From positions 1,984,001-2,048,000 of the forward strand of contig NZ_CCSF01000001.1 in NCBI RefSeq assembly GCF_000756775.1: 64,000 nt of DNA, read 5' to 3'. The notes beneath the pieces were generated by a model, which did no database searches, was not told the origin of the DNA, and worked only from the letters and a program-made list of their open reading frames with translations. The stretch is from Pseudomonas saudiphocaensis. GTDB lineage: Bacteria > Pseudomonadota > Gammaproteobacteria > Pseudomonadales > Pseudomonadaceae. The position numbers and the translations under genes are program-made. The number at the start of each line of letters is the position of its first letter. The stretch's first letter is position 1. Below, piece by piece: positions 53,057 to 61,249 of the stretch.

Positions 53057-53259
53057 AAATATCCATACCTTAACTGAGCCGGTGCCGCGTCAACGATGAG
53101 ATGTTGAGGCGATACTGAGTGGGTGCCACTCTTTTCATCAATCACAAGTGGTGGATGGGTAAAGCGTCATCCACCCTACGGAAATCGCACGACCGACAGT
53201 TTGATCTGTAATGTGCCACAGGGATTTCAGTGCGATTCAGTTCGCAAACCTCCCAGTCT

Positions 53260-54147
53260 TCAAAGACTCTTAACCCAAGCAGTGAAGGCTTTGCCTTCTG
53301 TGCTATGGCGCATGCTGTATTCCACGAACGCCTTCATGTAACCCAACTTGCCCCCGCAGTCGTGTGATTTCCCGGTCATGTAAAAGGCGTTGGCCGGTTC
53401 CTGCTTCATCAGCTCGAAAATGCCGTCAGTCAGCTGAATTTCGTCTCCCGCTCCGGGCGGAATGTGGGCCAGGATGTCCATCAGGTGGGCCGGAAAGACA
53501 TAGCGCCCTACTACCGCGAGGTTGGAAGGCGCCACCTTGGGCTCGGGCTTCTCGATAATATTAGTAAGCGTGGTGCTTTGGCCGGGTAGCAGCGTTGCTT
53601 CACCTGTGTCGACGATGCCGTATTTGTTGACATCTTCTTTCGGCACGGGCTCTACCAGAATCTGGCTGACCCCGGTTTGCTCGAACTCGCGCACCATGGC
53701 GGCTAGGTTTTCCTGCTCCAGATTGGCGGCAGCATCATCGATCAGCACGTCAGGCAGCACCACGGCAAAGGGCGCATCGCCTACGAGTGGTTTGGCACAA
53801 AGTACCGCATGCCACAAGCCTTTGGCCTGCCCTTGGCGCACCTGCATAATGGTGACGCCTTTGGGTGTAATGGATCGAACCTCTTCGAGTAGCTGACGCT
53901 TTACTCGTGCTTCAAGAGTGGTTTCCAGCTCAAATGAGGTATCGAAGTGGTTTTCGATGGTATTTTTTGAGGAGTGCGTTACGAGGATGATCTCGGTGAT
54001 ACCGGCTGCAGCGCATTCATTCACCACATATTGAATCAGTGGCTTGTCGGCCAGGGTGAGCATTTCCTTCGGAATGGCTTTACTGGCAGGCAGCATCCGA
54101 GTGCCAAGACCGGCAACCGGAATAACTGCTTTGGTGACTTTAGGCAT
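53260..54147 (-). CDS. galU: UTP-glucose-1-phosphate uridylyltransferase
   Basis: Makes UDP-glucose. It is 295 residues. The nucleotidyltransferase signature [24 protein letters not shown] is at about 8-31, and [10 protein letters not shown] and ELTDG-like [12 protein letters not shown] follow. The 203-base gap to ugd holds no gene; it contains a short inverted motif CCACTT/AAGTGG region but no clear hairpin terminator. Confidence 0.95.
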   Translation of the reverse strand: MPKVTKAVIPVAGLGTRMLPASKAIPKEMLTLADKPLIQYVVNECAAAGITEIILVTHSSKNTIENHFDTSFELETTLEARVKRQLLEEVRSITPKGVTIMQVRQGQAKGLWHAVLCAKPLVGDAPFAVVLPDVLIDDAAANLEQENLAAMVREFEQTGVSQILVEPVPKEDVNKYGIVDTGEATLLPGQSTTLTNIIEKPEPKVAPSNLAVVGRYVFPAHLMDILAHIPPGAGDEIQLTDGIFELMKQEPANAFYMTGKSHDCGGKLGYMKAFVEYSMRHSTEGKAFTAWVKSL

Positions 54148-54246
54148 GGGTTTCTCGACAGGTTATATCAAACACAACTATGGGTGACGCGCTGGTTGTT
54201 AAATCAGGCCAAGGCGGGTGCTTTATTGCATGCGATCGTCGTTCGT

Positions 54247-55884
54247 TCATTCCCGTGCGCCAGCTATGACCTTCAGGCCAAGGCTGCCCTGCTCCTTGTA
54301 TCTCGACTGCAATTGGGCAGCTAATGCCTGCTTGGCCTTTTCCTCTCCGTGTACTACCCGTATCTCAGTCGGCCACCGCTGCATGCCGGTCACAAATTCC
54401 ACCAAACCTTTTTGGTCCGCATGGGCGGAGTAGCCCCCGATGCTGGTGACACCGGCCCGAATATCGATGCGCTTTCCGTCCAGATCAACGTAGCCGCCTT
54501 TCGGGCCATATGTCTGGATTGCGTGCCCCGGCGTGCCCTTGGCCTGATGGCCAACGAAGAGAACGTTATGCCTTTTATCGCCCAGCATGGCCTTCAAGTA
54601 ATTGACGATACGGCCACCGCTGCACATGCCGCCACCGGCAATCACGATGGCAGGACGGGCGGTCTGGGTCAGGTAGTCCACGATGCGCTGGTGGTCAGCG
54701 TGGCTGTCGATGGTGAGGAGCTGCTCGAAGGCCAGCGGGCGGCGCCCGGCTTGGACGCGCTCGCGGGCCTCCTGGTTCCAGAAGGGCTTCAGCGCTCGGT
54801 AGGCTTCGGTGAAGCGGCTGGCCAGGGGTGAGTCGAGGATGATGGGGAGTTGGGGCCAGTTGGTTTCGGGGGCTGGCTGGGGGTTGGTTTCAGTTTCCCT
54901 CCCCCTGGCGCTTTCGGGGGTGATTTCGTTTTGCAGCTTGGTTTCGCTACCCCTCACCCCTGCCCTCTCCCCAGAGGGGAGAGGGAGTTGGGCGGGGTTG
55001 ACGCTCTCCTCGGAGGGGAGATTGGGATTTTCCGAGCTGGCTGTGTTCGCGAGCGAGCTCGCTCCTACAGGGGCGGGCGGGGGGTTGAGCTTGGTGTGGA
55101 TGATGTCTTCGAGTTCGTAGAGCAGTTCCTGGGTGCGACCGACGCTGAAGGCGGGGATCAGTACAGTGCCCTGGTCTTGCAGTGCATGTTCGATAACCGC
55201 TTCCAGGCGCTGGCGGCGGGTTTGGCGGTCTTCGTGGAGACGGTCGCCATAGGTGCTTTCCAGTACTAGGATATCGGCGCGCTCGGGCGGTTGCGGGGGC
55301 ATCAGAAAAGGCGCATGGGGTGCGCCTAGATCGCCTGAAAACACCACCCGCTTGCTCTGTTTCTGCTGCGGGTAATGAAGGTCGACTTCAGCATAGGCGG
55401 AGCCGAGGATATGGCCCGCACGCTGGAGGCGGACGCGCGCGATGAGCTCTTCGGTATCGACCACGGTGAACCAACGCTGGTAAGGCAAGGCAACGAGGCG
55501 GCTTTCGACCATGTCAATGTAACGCTCGACCCGCTGCTGGTCGCGGCTGAAGCTCAGCTTGAAGGCGTCTTCGAGAACGATGGGCAGGAGTTTCGCCGAG
55601 GCCTCACTGCACAGAATCGGCCCCTCGAAGCCTGCCGCCAGCAGATAGGGAATGCGTCCGACATGGTCGATGTGAACATGGGTGACCACCAGCGCCTTGA
55701 TGGTATCGAGCGGAAAGTCGATGGGCAGACGGCTACCGCTCTCGCCGCTTGGAATGGAGGCGTCGTCACCCTGGAACAGGCCGCAATCGACTAGAAGGCT
55801 AGCCGATGCATTCATGACGAGCTGATGGCAAGAGCCGGTTACGCCATCCCTGGCGCCGTGGTGTTGAATTTCGGGATATACCAC
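54247..55884 (-). CDS. Beta-CASP metallo-beta-lactamase RNase with repeat-derived insert
   Basis: 545 residues. The metallo-beta-lactamase motif THVHIDHVG (residues 68-76) with VFSGDLGAPHAPF, and the beta-CASP motifs AGHILGSAYAEV and IAGGGMCSGGRIVNYL place it with CPSF-73-like RNA-processing nucleases. Residues about 268-343 (54856-55083) are a Pro/Ser/Glu-rich segment absent from the family core, joining LYELEDIIHTKL to WPQLPIILDSPLASRF; the DNA for it contains two genomic repeats. Its place between galU and wzz is odd for an RNase. Activity is likely if the insert loops out. Confidence 0.88.
   Translation of the reverse strand: MVYPEIQHHGARDGVTGSCHQLVMNASASLLVDCGLFQGDDASIPSGESGSRLPIDFPLDTIKALVVTHVHIDHVGRIPYLLAAGFEGPILCSEASAKLLPIVLEDAFKLSFSRDQQRVERYIDMVESRLVALPYQRWFTVVDTEELIARVRLQRAGHILGSAYAEVDLHYPQQKQSKRVVFSGDLGAPHAPFLMPPQPPERADILVLESTYGDRLHEDRQTRRQRLEAVIEHALQDQGTVLIPAFSVGRTQELLYELEDIIHTKLNPPPAPVGASSLANTASSENPNLPSEESVNPAQLPLPSGERAGVRGSETKLQNEITPESARGRETETNPQPAPETNWPQLPIILDSPLASRFTEAYRALKPFWNQEARERVQAGRRPLAFEQLLTIDSHADHQRIVDYLTQTARPAIVIAGGGMCSGGRIVNYLKAMLGDKRHNVLFVGHQAKGTPGHAIQTYGPKGGYVDLDGKRIDIRAGVTSIGGYSAHADQKGLVEFVTGMQRWPTEIRVVHGEEKAKQALAAQLQSRYKEQGSLGLKVIAGARE
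54963..54985. repeat. Perfect 10-bp hairpin repeat inside the RNase gene
   Basis: CCCTCTCCCC-AGA-GGGGAGAGGG lies within coding sequence (reads as LPLPSGERAGV on the minus strand). It resembles an intergenic hairpin repeat family commonly seen in pseudomonads. Confidence 0.8.
55046..55069 (-). repeat. REP element inside the RNase gene
   Basis: On the minus strand TGTAGGAGCGAGCTCGCTCG followed by CGAA matches the window's REP core. It is translated in frame as part of APVGASSLANTAS. Confidence 0.85.
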
Positions 55885-55907
55885 AAGCTATTCCTTTGGC
55901 TATCCGC

Positions 55908-56618
55908 TTAGTTTGTGCGAGCTCGCTTTTTAAGCATAATCCGCACTAAGGCGACGAACACGCCCAGCATCCCGCCGAGAACAAAACCAAGTGCAACAAT
56001 CAACGTGCGCTTTGGTTTCACTGGCGTTGAATTAACCGTCGCTGGTTGCTCCAGACGATATAACGACGCCGGCTCGATACGCTGGCTAATGCCTAAGCCA
56101 CCGAAGTAGTCATTGATCTGGGCTGCGGTAATTCGCGCGGTATAAGCCAGATAGTGCTCAACCACGACCTTAGGTGATTCAGCGACGCCTGCTGTTGCCG
56201 ACACCGTCAAAGGATCTCTAGCGCCCCGCCCTTTCTTAACTGCCAGTTCAAACGGCACCTCCGACTGGAAGGCTTTTCGAAAAGCCTGTTGTCCGCTGAG
56301 CGACTCTAAATTCGACGTAAAGATAGAAAAGGAATCATTGGAGACTTGAATACCCGCCTTGATACCAAAGGCGCTGCTGTTAGCTTGCAGAGCGCCAAGC
56401 TCACCAGCTAAAGCGCCGAATGAATTAACAGGCGCAGGCGAAACTACAGCGCTGGAACTGTATTGGGGCGAAACCAAAAACGAGTACGCTAGCGCTCCTA
56501 ACGTAGCTGTAATGAGAAAAGCCAGCACCGTAATCTTTTCAGCCCAAATTGCTTGGACCAATTCGACCAAGTCTATCTCATCATCGACACTTCGTTGGTT
56601 CAGCCCGCAGTCACTCAT
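55908..56618 (-). CDS. wzz: O-antigen chain-length determinant (Wzz), short form
   Basis: About 236 residues from the ATG at 56618 (MSDCGLNQRSVDDEIDLVELV). Wzz hallmarks are an N-terminal helix after EIDLVELVQAIWAEK (about 27-49), a periplasmic region, and a C-terminal helix with preceding PVKPKRTLIVALGFVLGGMLGV. It sets O-antigen modal length with Wzy. At about 165 residues the periplasmic part is much shorter than in typical Wzz proteins (total 320-360). Farther-upstream in-frame ATGs add no similarity. First gene of the O-antigen locus. Confidence 0.82.
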   Translation of the reverse strand: MSDCGLNQRSVDDEIDLVELVQAIWAEKITVLAFLITATLGALAYSFLVSPQYSSSAVVSPAPVNSFGALAGELGALQANSSAFGIKAGIQVSNDSFSIFTSNLESLSGQQAFRKAFQSEVPFELAVKKGRGARDPLTVSATAGVAESPKVVVEHYLAYTARITAAQINDYFGGLGISQRIEPASLYRLEQPATVNSTPVKPKRTLIVALGFVLGGMLGVFVALVRIMLKKRARTN

Positions 56619-56824
56619 ATCACTTCGCCATCTAGCCATAGAAAGGTGCGCAGCTTCCCACAAACACACGAACAGCGCCATAAGTTGGCGACGGTCTGCA
56701 TCAACAAAACCGGACACATTAATGCGAGATATTCTCGTTACGGATTAGCAGGACGCTCGTTTATCAATCGAAAAAAACATGCTTATTAGCCGGTCCTTGC
56801 ATTACCTAGCGTAGTATCTCGCTT

Positions 56825-58096
56825 TTACGAACCGATCAGTCGCTCCAGCCCAGCCAACAACCGATTCAGCGCCCCCTGGTTATTCCTGAGCACACCCAGC
56901 CCAGCCTCACGCATGCGCTCTTTGTTATTCGAACGCCGCCAAAGCGAATCGACCGAAGCAGCCAGCTCGGCGGCGCTGTTGACTTCAACGAGCGCGCCTG
57001 CGTCTCGCAACTGCGCGGCAATATCGAGAAAGTTGAACAGATGCGGGCCGGTCAGCACGGGCTTGCCGAGCGCGGCGGGTTCGAGCAGGTTGTGGCCACC
57101 GGTGGGCACCAGGCTGCCGCCGACGAAGGCGACATCGGCCAGGGCGTAGAGAAACAGCAACTCGCCCATGGTGTCGCCGAGCAGCACCTCGGTGCTCGGC
57201 TCGGGCGACTCATTCAGGGAGCGGCGCACTGTGCCAAAGCCCTGTTTAAGGCACAGCTCATGGACTGTGGCGAAGCGCTCGGGGTGGCGCGGCACGAGAA
57301 TCAGCAGAGCGTTGGGATGGCTAGCCAACAGTTGTCGATGGGCGTCTAGCAGGATTTCGTCTTCGCCGGCATGGGTGCTTGCTGCGATCCATATTGGTCG
57401 ATCTACCGCGCCCCACTGTTGGCGAAGGGTAGTTGCAGCCTCCGGCAGTTTAGGATCGATGGTGAGGTCGAATTTGATCGAGCCAGTCACTTCGACGCAC
57501 TCGGGGCGGGCACCGAGGCGACGAAAGCGCTCGGCTTCGGCTTCCGTCTGCGCGGCGATCAAACTTAGCTGGGCCAACATCGGTGCGGTCAGGCGGGCGA
57601 AGCGCGCATAGCCTCGCGCCGAGCGCTCGGATAGCCGCGCATTGGCCAGAGCCACTGGAATGCCACGCTGCGCACATTGGTGAATGTGGTTGGGCCACAG
57701 TTCGGTTTCCATCACTACAGCCAGCTTTGGCTGGACGCGGTCGAGGAAGCGAGCGGCTGTCCAGGGCAAGTCGTAGGGCAGGTAGCAGTGTTGGACGCTG
57801 TCGCCGAACAGTGCCTTGATTCGTTCGGAACCGGTGGGGGTCATGCAAGTGATGGTGATCGGCAGTTTGGGATAGCGGGCCATCAGTTCGCGGATCATCG
57901 GTGCGGCGGCGATGCTCTCCCCTACCGATACCGCATGCACCCAGATACCGCCCGGCTTGAGCGGCGGGAGCCCAATGGCAAAGCGCTCGCCGATGCGTTT
58001 TGAATAAGCCGGCGCGCGCCTGGCTCGCCAGAGTAGGCGCAGAAACACTAGCGGCAGGCCGAGGTGGAATAAAACTGTATAGAGGGTGCGATTCAT
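56825..58096 (-). CDS. waaA: 3-deoxy-D-manno-octulosonic acid transferase
   Basis: Transfers Kdo from CMP-Kdo to lipid A precursor on the inner face of the inner membrane. It is 423 residues. An N-terminal anchor (YTVLFHLGLPLVFLRLLWRAR) is followed by GIWVHAVSVGESIAA, where the Glu is catalytic, and by PKLAVVMETELWPN. The C-terminal half carries FVGGSLVPTGGHNLLEPAALGKPV. The ATG at 58096 is the family start; the longer frame to 58306 runs into repeat DNA. Confidence 0.95.
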   Translation of the reverse strand: MNRTLYTVLFHLGLPLVFLRLLWRARRAPAYSKRIGERFAIGLPPLKPGGIWVHAVSVGESIAAAPMIRELMARYPKLPITITCMTPTGSERIKALFGDSVQHCYLPYDLPWTAARFLDRVQPKLAVVMETELWPNHIHQCAQRGIPVALANARLSERSARGYARFARLTAPMLAQLSLIAAQTEAEAERFRRLGARPECVEVTGSIKFDLTIDPKLPEAATTLRQQWGAVDRPIWIAASTHAGEDEILLDAHRQLLASHPNALLILVPRHPERFATVHELCLKQGFGTVRRSLNESPEPSTEVLLGDTMGELLFLYALADVAFVGGSLVPTGGHNLLEPAALGKPVLTGPHLFNFLDIAAQLRDAGALVEVNSAAELAASVDSLWRRSNNKERMREAGLGVLRNNQGALNRLLAGLERLIGS

Positions 58097-58126
58097 GGGG
58101 GCGGAGTTTACGCGAAAGCAGTCCCT

Positions 58127-58668
58127 GTAGGAGCTAGCCATGCTTGCGAATAATGCGCGGCCTCCGTGCAAGCCATTCACGGGCATGGCCCGTTCCCACA
58201 AAAAAAGCTGCCGGGCGGCACCCTGTGGGAGCAAGGCCATGCCTGCGAATGTGGTCAAGCGCCGGTGCGGAGGTTTTCGCGGGCATGGAGACGGCTGGCG
58301 GCACACTTGTAGGAGCGAGCCGTGCTCGCGAATAAGGCCCCTACCTCAGTGCAAGCCATTCACGGGCATGGCCCGTTCCCACAAAAGCAAGCGGGCGGCA
58401 CCCTGTGGGAGCAGGCCATGCCTGCGAATGTGGCCGAGCGCCAGTGCTGAGGTTTTCGCGGGCATGGAGACGGCTGGCGGCACACTTGTAGGAGCGAGCC
58501 GTGCTCGCGAATAAGGCCCCTACCTCAGTGCAAGCCATTCACGGGCATGGCCCGTTCTCACGAAAGCTGGCGGGCGGCACACCCTGTGGGAGCAGGCCAT
58601 GCCTGCGAAGCGGTGCTCGGATTTGTACGCGGGCGCGTAATCCTTCACGGACGTAGCCCGTTCCCACA
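58127..58668. repeat. REP array with a 179-bp tandem duplication
   Basis: This fills most of the 634-base gap 58097-58730. It has at least six forward and inverse REP pairs. A block beginning near 58301 recurs near 58480 with the same spacers (ATAAGGCCCCTACCTCAGTG), a 179-base tandem duplication. The spacers resemble those of the array at 33382-33750. Confidence 0.9.
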
Positions 58669-58730
58669 AAAGCAGGCGTGCTATGCCGTTGGTTTATACT
58701 GCCGCCCTGTTTTCCTGCGAGGCCCGTGTT

Positions 58731-59903
58731 ATGCCCGAACCTTTAAGCACCGATGTCTTGATCGTCGGCGGTGGTGTCGCCGGCCTCTGGCTCAATGCGC
58801 GTCTGCGTCGCCAGGGCTTCGCCACTGTGCTGGTGGAAAAAGCCGCATTGGGCGGCGGGCAGAGTGTGAAGTCCCAGGGGATTATCCATGGCGGCACCAA
58901 GTACGCGCTGAGCGGCGCGCTGACGGGCGCCTCCGAGGCCATCGCCGATATGCCCAGGCGCTGGCGCGAGGCGTTGGCGGGCACTGGCGAGCTGGATCTT
59001 TCCGGCGTTCGGCTGCTGTCCGATGCGCACTATCTTTGGTCTCCCGGCACATTGGCGGGCAATCTCACCAGTTTTTTTGCCAGCAAGGCTGTGCGTTCCC
59101 GGGTGGGCCAGGTCAAGGGCGATGAGCTACCACCTGCACTGCAGCACCCGCAGTTCAAGGGCAAGGTCTATCGCCTCAGTGAGCTGGTACTGGATGTGCC
59201 GAGCCTGATCGCCCGGCTGGGCGAGCTGGCTGGCGGCAGCCTGTTGGCTGCCGAGCAGGTAGAACCGTTACATGAAGACGGTGAGCTGGTTGGACTACGC
59301 ATCGACGGGCGGGAAGTTCGCGCGCAGCGCATCGTCTTCAGCGCAGGCGGCGGCACCGCAGAACTGCTCGCCGCGCTTGGCCTGCAGCAACCGGCCATGC
59401 AGCGCCGTCCACTGCATATGGTGATGGTCAAGGCACCGACGCTCAAACCGCTTTACGCCCACTGCCTGGGTGGCGGTAGCAAACCTCGCATTACGGTAAC
59501 CAGCCACCCGACGGCAGACGGCGAGTGGGTCTGGTATTTGGGTGGGGATCTCGCTGAAGCCGATGGCGTTGCGCGTGCCGAAGCCGGCCAGATCGCTGCG
59601 GCAAAAAAAGAGCTGGCTGAGCTAGTGCCTTGGATCGATCTATCCGCCGCCCGCTGGGCAACGCTGCGTGTTGATCGCGCTGAGCCTGCACAATCCAGCC
59701 TGGCGCGGCCGGACAATGCGTTTCTTGCCGAACAAGGTCGCCTGCTGGTTGGCTGGCCGACCAAGCTGGCGCTTTCACCAGACTTTGCTGACCGCGTACT
59801 GGCTGCGCTGGAGCGTGACGGCATTTCTCCCGGCAATCACCCCCAGCTGCCGCAACTGCCCCGTCCACCTGTAACCGGGCCATTCTGGGAGGGCTTGCTG
59901 TGA
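58731..59903 (+). CDS. FAD-dependent oxidoreductase (DAO family)
   Basis: 390 residues. FAD-binding motif DVLIVGGGVAGLWLNARLR at about 8-26 with the acidic end of strand 2 at VLVEK. A SQGIIHGG segment (about 49) and the C-terminal GRLLVGWPTKLALSP complete a D-amino-acid-oxidase/glycerol-3-phosphate-dehydrogenase-like fold. Substrate unknown. The ATG at 58731 follows a GCGAGG site. It overlaps the aldo/keto reductase by 4 bases, suggesting a shared pathway. Confidence 0.85.
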   Translation: MPEPLSTDVLIVGGGVAGLWLNARLRRQGFATVLVEKAALGGGQSVKSQGIIHGGTKYALSGALTGASEAIADMPRRWREALAGTGELDLSGVRLLSDAHYLWSPGTLAGNLTSFFASKAVRSRVGQVKGDELPPALQHPQFKGKVYRLSELVLDVPSLIARLGELAGGSLLAAEQVEPLHEDGELVGLRIDGREVRAQRIVFSAGGGTAELLAALGLQQPAMQRRPLHMVMVKAPTLKPLYAHCLGGGSKPRITVTSHPTADGEWVWYLGGDLAEADGVARAEAGQIAAAKKELAELVPWIDLSAARWATLRVDRAEPAQSSLARPDNAFLAEQGRLLVGWPTKLALSPDFADRVLAALERDGISPGNHPQLPQLPRPPVTGPFWEGLL

Positions 59904-60703
59904 CACTGCACGAACATTACCGGCCGCTGGGCAGCACTGGCCTGTTGGTTTCGCCGTTGGGCCTGGGCACCGTAAAGCTGGGCCGAGACCAGGGGGTGAA
60001 ATACCCCAACGGCTTCACCATTCCCGACGATGAGCAGGCGCGACAGTTGCTGGCGCTGGCTCGCGAGCTGGGCATCAATCTGATCGACACTGCGCCGGCG
60101 TATGGCGTCAGCGAAGAACGCTTGGGCCCACTGCTGGCCGGCCAGCGCGATAAATGGGTGGTCGTTAGCAAGGTTGGTGAGGAGTTCGAGAACGGTCAGT
60201 CCCGTTTCGACTTTTCCGCCGACCATACGCGCTTCTCTGTAGAACGCAGCCTTAAGCGTCTGCGCACCGATCGGATTGAATTGGTGCTAGTGCATTCGGA
60301 TGGCAACGATGTAGATATCCTGCGCAACAGCGGCGTGTACCAGGCCCTTGCGGAGCTTAAGCAGGAGGGCAAGATTCTCGGTTTCGGCTTCTCCGGCAAG
60401 ACAGTGGAAGGCGGACTGCTAGCCTTGGAACAGGGCGATTGCGCGATGGTGACCTATAACCTCAACGAGCAGGCCGAGCGCCAGGTGATCGATTACGCGG
60501 CCGCCCATGGCAAGGGCATTCTGGTGAAAAAGGCGCTGGCCAGCGGGCACCTTGCGCCGGGAGAGGATCCGGTAAGGCGTAGCTTTGAGCTGCTGTTTGG
60601 CGAGCCTGGGGTCAGCAGCGCCATTGTTGGGACGATAAACCCGCGGCACCTCACCGAGAATGTACGTACTGCCGCCGCGGTGCTGGCTAACGTGCGCTCG
60701 TAG
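59900..60703 (+). CDS. Aldo/keto reductase
   Basis: 267 residues, NADPH-dependent (alpha/beta)8 barrel. LGTVKLGRDQG at the start, INLIDTAPAYGVSEERLG (Asp and Tyr of the tetrad), DKWVVVSKVG (Lys), and DRIELVLVHSDG (His). The C-terminal SSAIVGTINPRHLTEN binds cofactor. The GTG start overlaps the FAD gene stop (GTGA). The TAG stop codon at 60701-60703 is supplied by the first REP element of the following array. Confidence 0.9.
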   Translation: MTLHEHYRPLGSTGLLVSPLGLGTVKLGRDQGVKYPNGFTIPDDEQARQLLALARELGINLIDTAPAYGVSEERLGPLLAGQRDKWVVVSKVGEEFENGQSRFDFSADHTRFSVERSLKRLRTDRIELVLVHSDGNDVDILRNSGVYQALAELKQEGKILGFGFSGKTVEGGLLALEQGDCAMVTYNLNEQAERQVIDYAAAHGKGILVKKALASGHLAPGEDPVRRSFELLFGEPGVSSAIVGTINPRHLTENVRTAAAVLANVRS

Positions 60704-61216
60704 GAGTTGGCCCTGCCTGCGAGCAAGGCTCATGCGCTGGTGCGGGATCTTTCGCGGGCATGGCCCGCTCCCACAAGAGCTAGCGGCGGCGCACCCTGTA
60801 GAAGCTGGCCACGCCTGTGAACAAGGCTCATGCTCTGGCGCGGGAATCTTTCGCCGGCATGGCCCGCTCCCACAAAAAGCCGGCAGCGGTGCACCTCATT
60901 GGAACTGGCCATGCCTGCGAACAGGGCTCATGCTCTGGTGCGAGATCTTTCGCGGGCATGGCCCGCTCCCACAAGAGCTAGCGGCGGCGCACCCTGTAGG
61001 AGCTGGCCATGCCTGCGAACAGGGCTCATGCTCTGGCGCGGAATCTTTCGCGGGCATGGCCCGCTCCCACAAAAAGCCGGCAGCGGTGCACTTCTTAGGA
61101 GCTGGCTGTGCCTGCGAACAGGGCTCATGCTCTGGTGCAAGATCTTTCGCCGGCATGTCCCCCCCACAAAATGCCGGCGGGCGGTGCATCTCGTAGGAGC
61201 TGGCCATGCCAGCGAA
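60700..61216. repeat. REP array of about five units with alternating spacers
   Basis: This fills the 546-base gap 60704-61249. Units begin near 60791, 60891, 60989, 61088 and 61186 (period 98-100). Flanking GCACCCTGTAGGAGCTGG-type and GCACTTCTTAGGAGCTGG-type ends alternate, as do GAGCTAGCGGCGG and AAGCCGGCAGCGG spacers, so the true repeat is a double unit near 198 bases. Confidence 0.9.
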
Positions 61217-61249
61217 CAAAGCCAATGCTGCCACGCATAGAGATATTCC

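Noticed and set aside
56619-56717. N-terminal extension of Wzz
   Set aside because: Residues before MSDCGLNQ show no Wzz similarity and the upstream ATGs have no ribosome-binding sites.
58127-58668. CRISPR array
   Set aside because: The repeats are palindromic pairs with conserved spacers, and no cas genes are in the window. CRISPR spacers should be unique.
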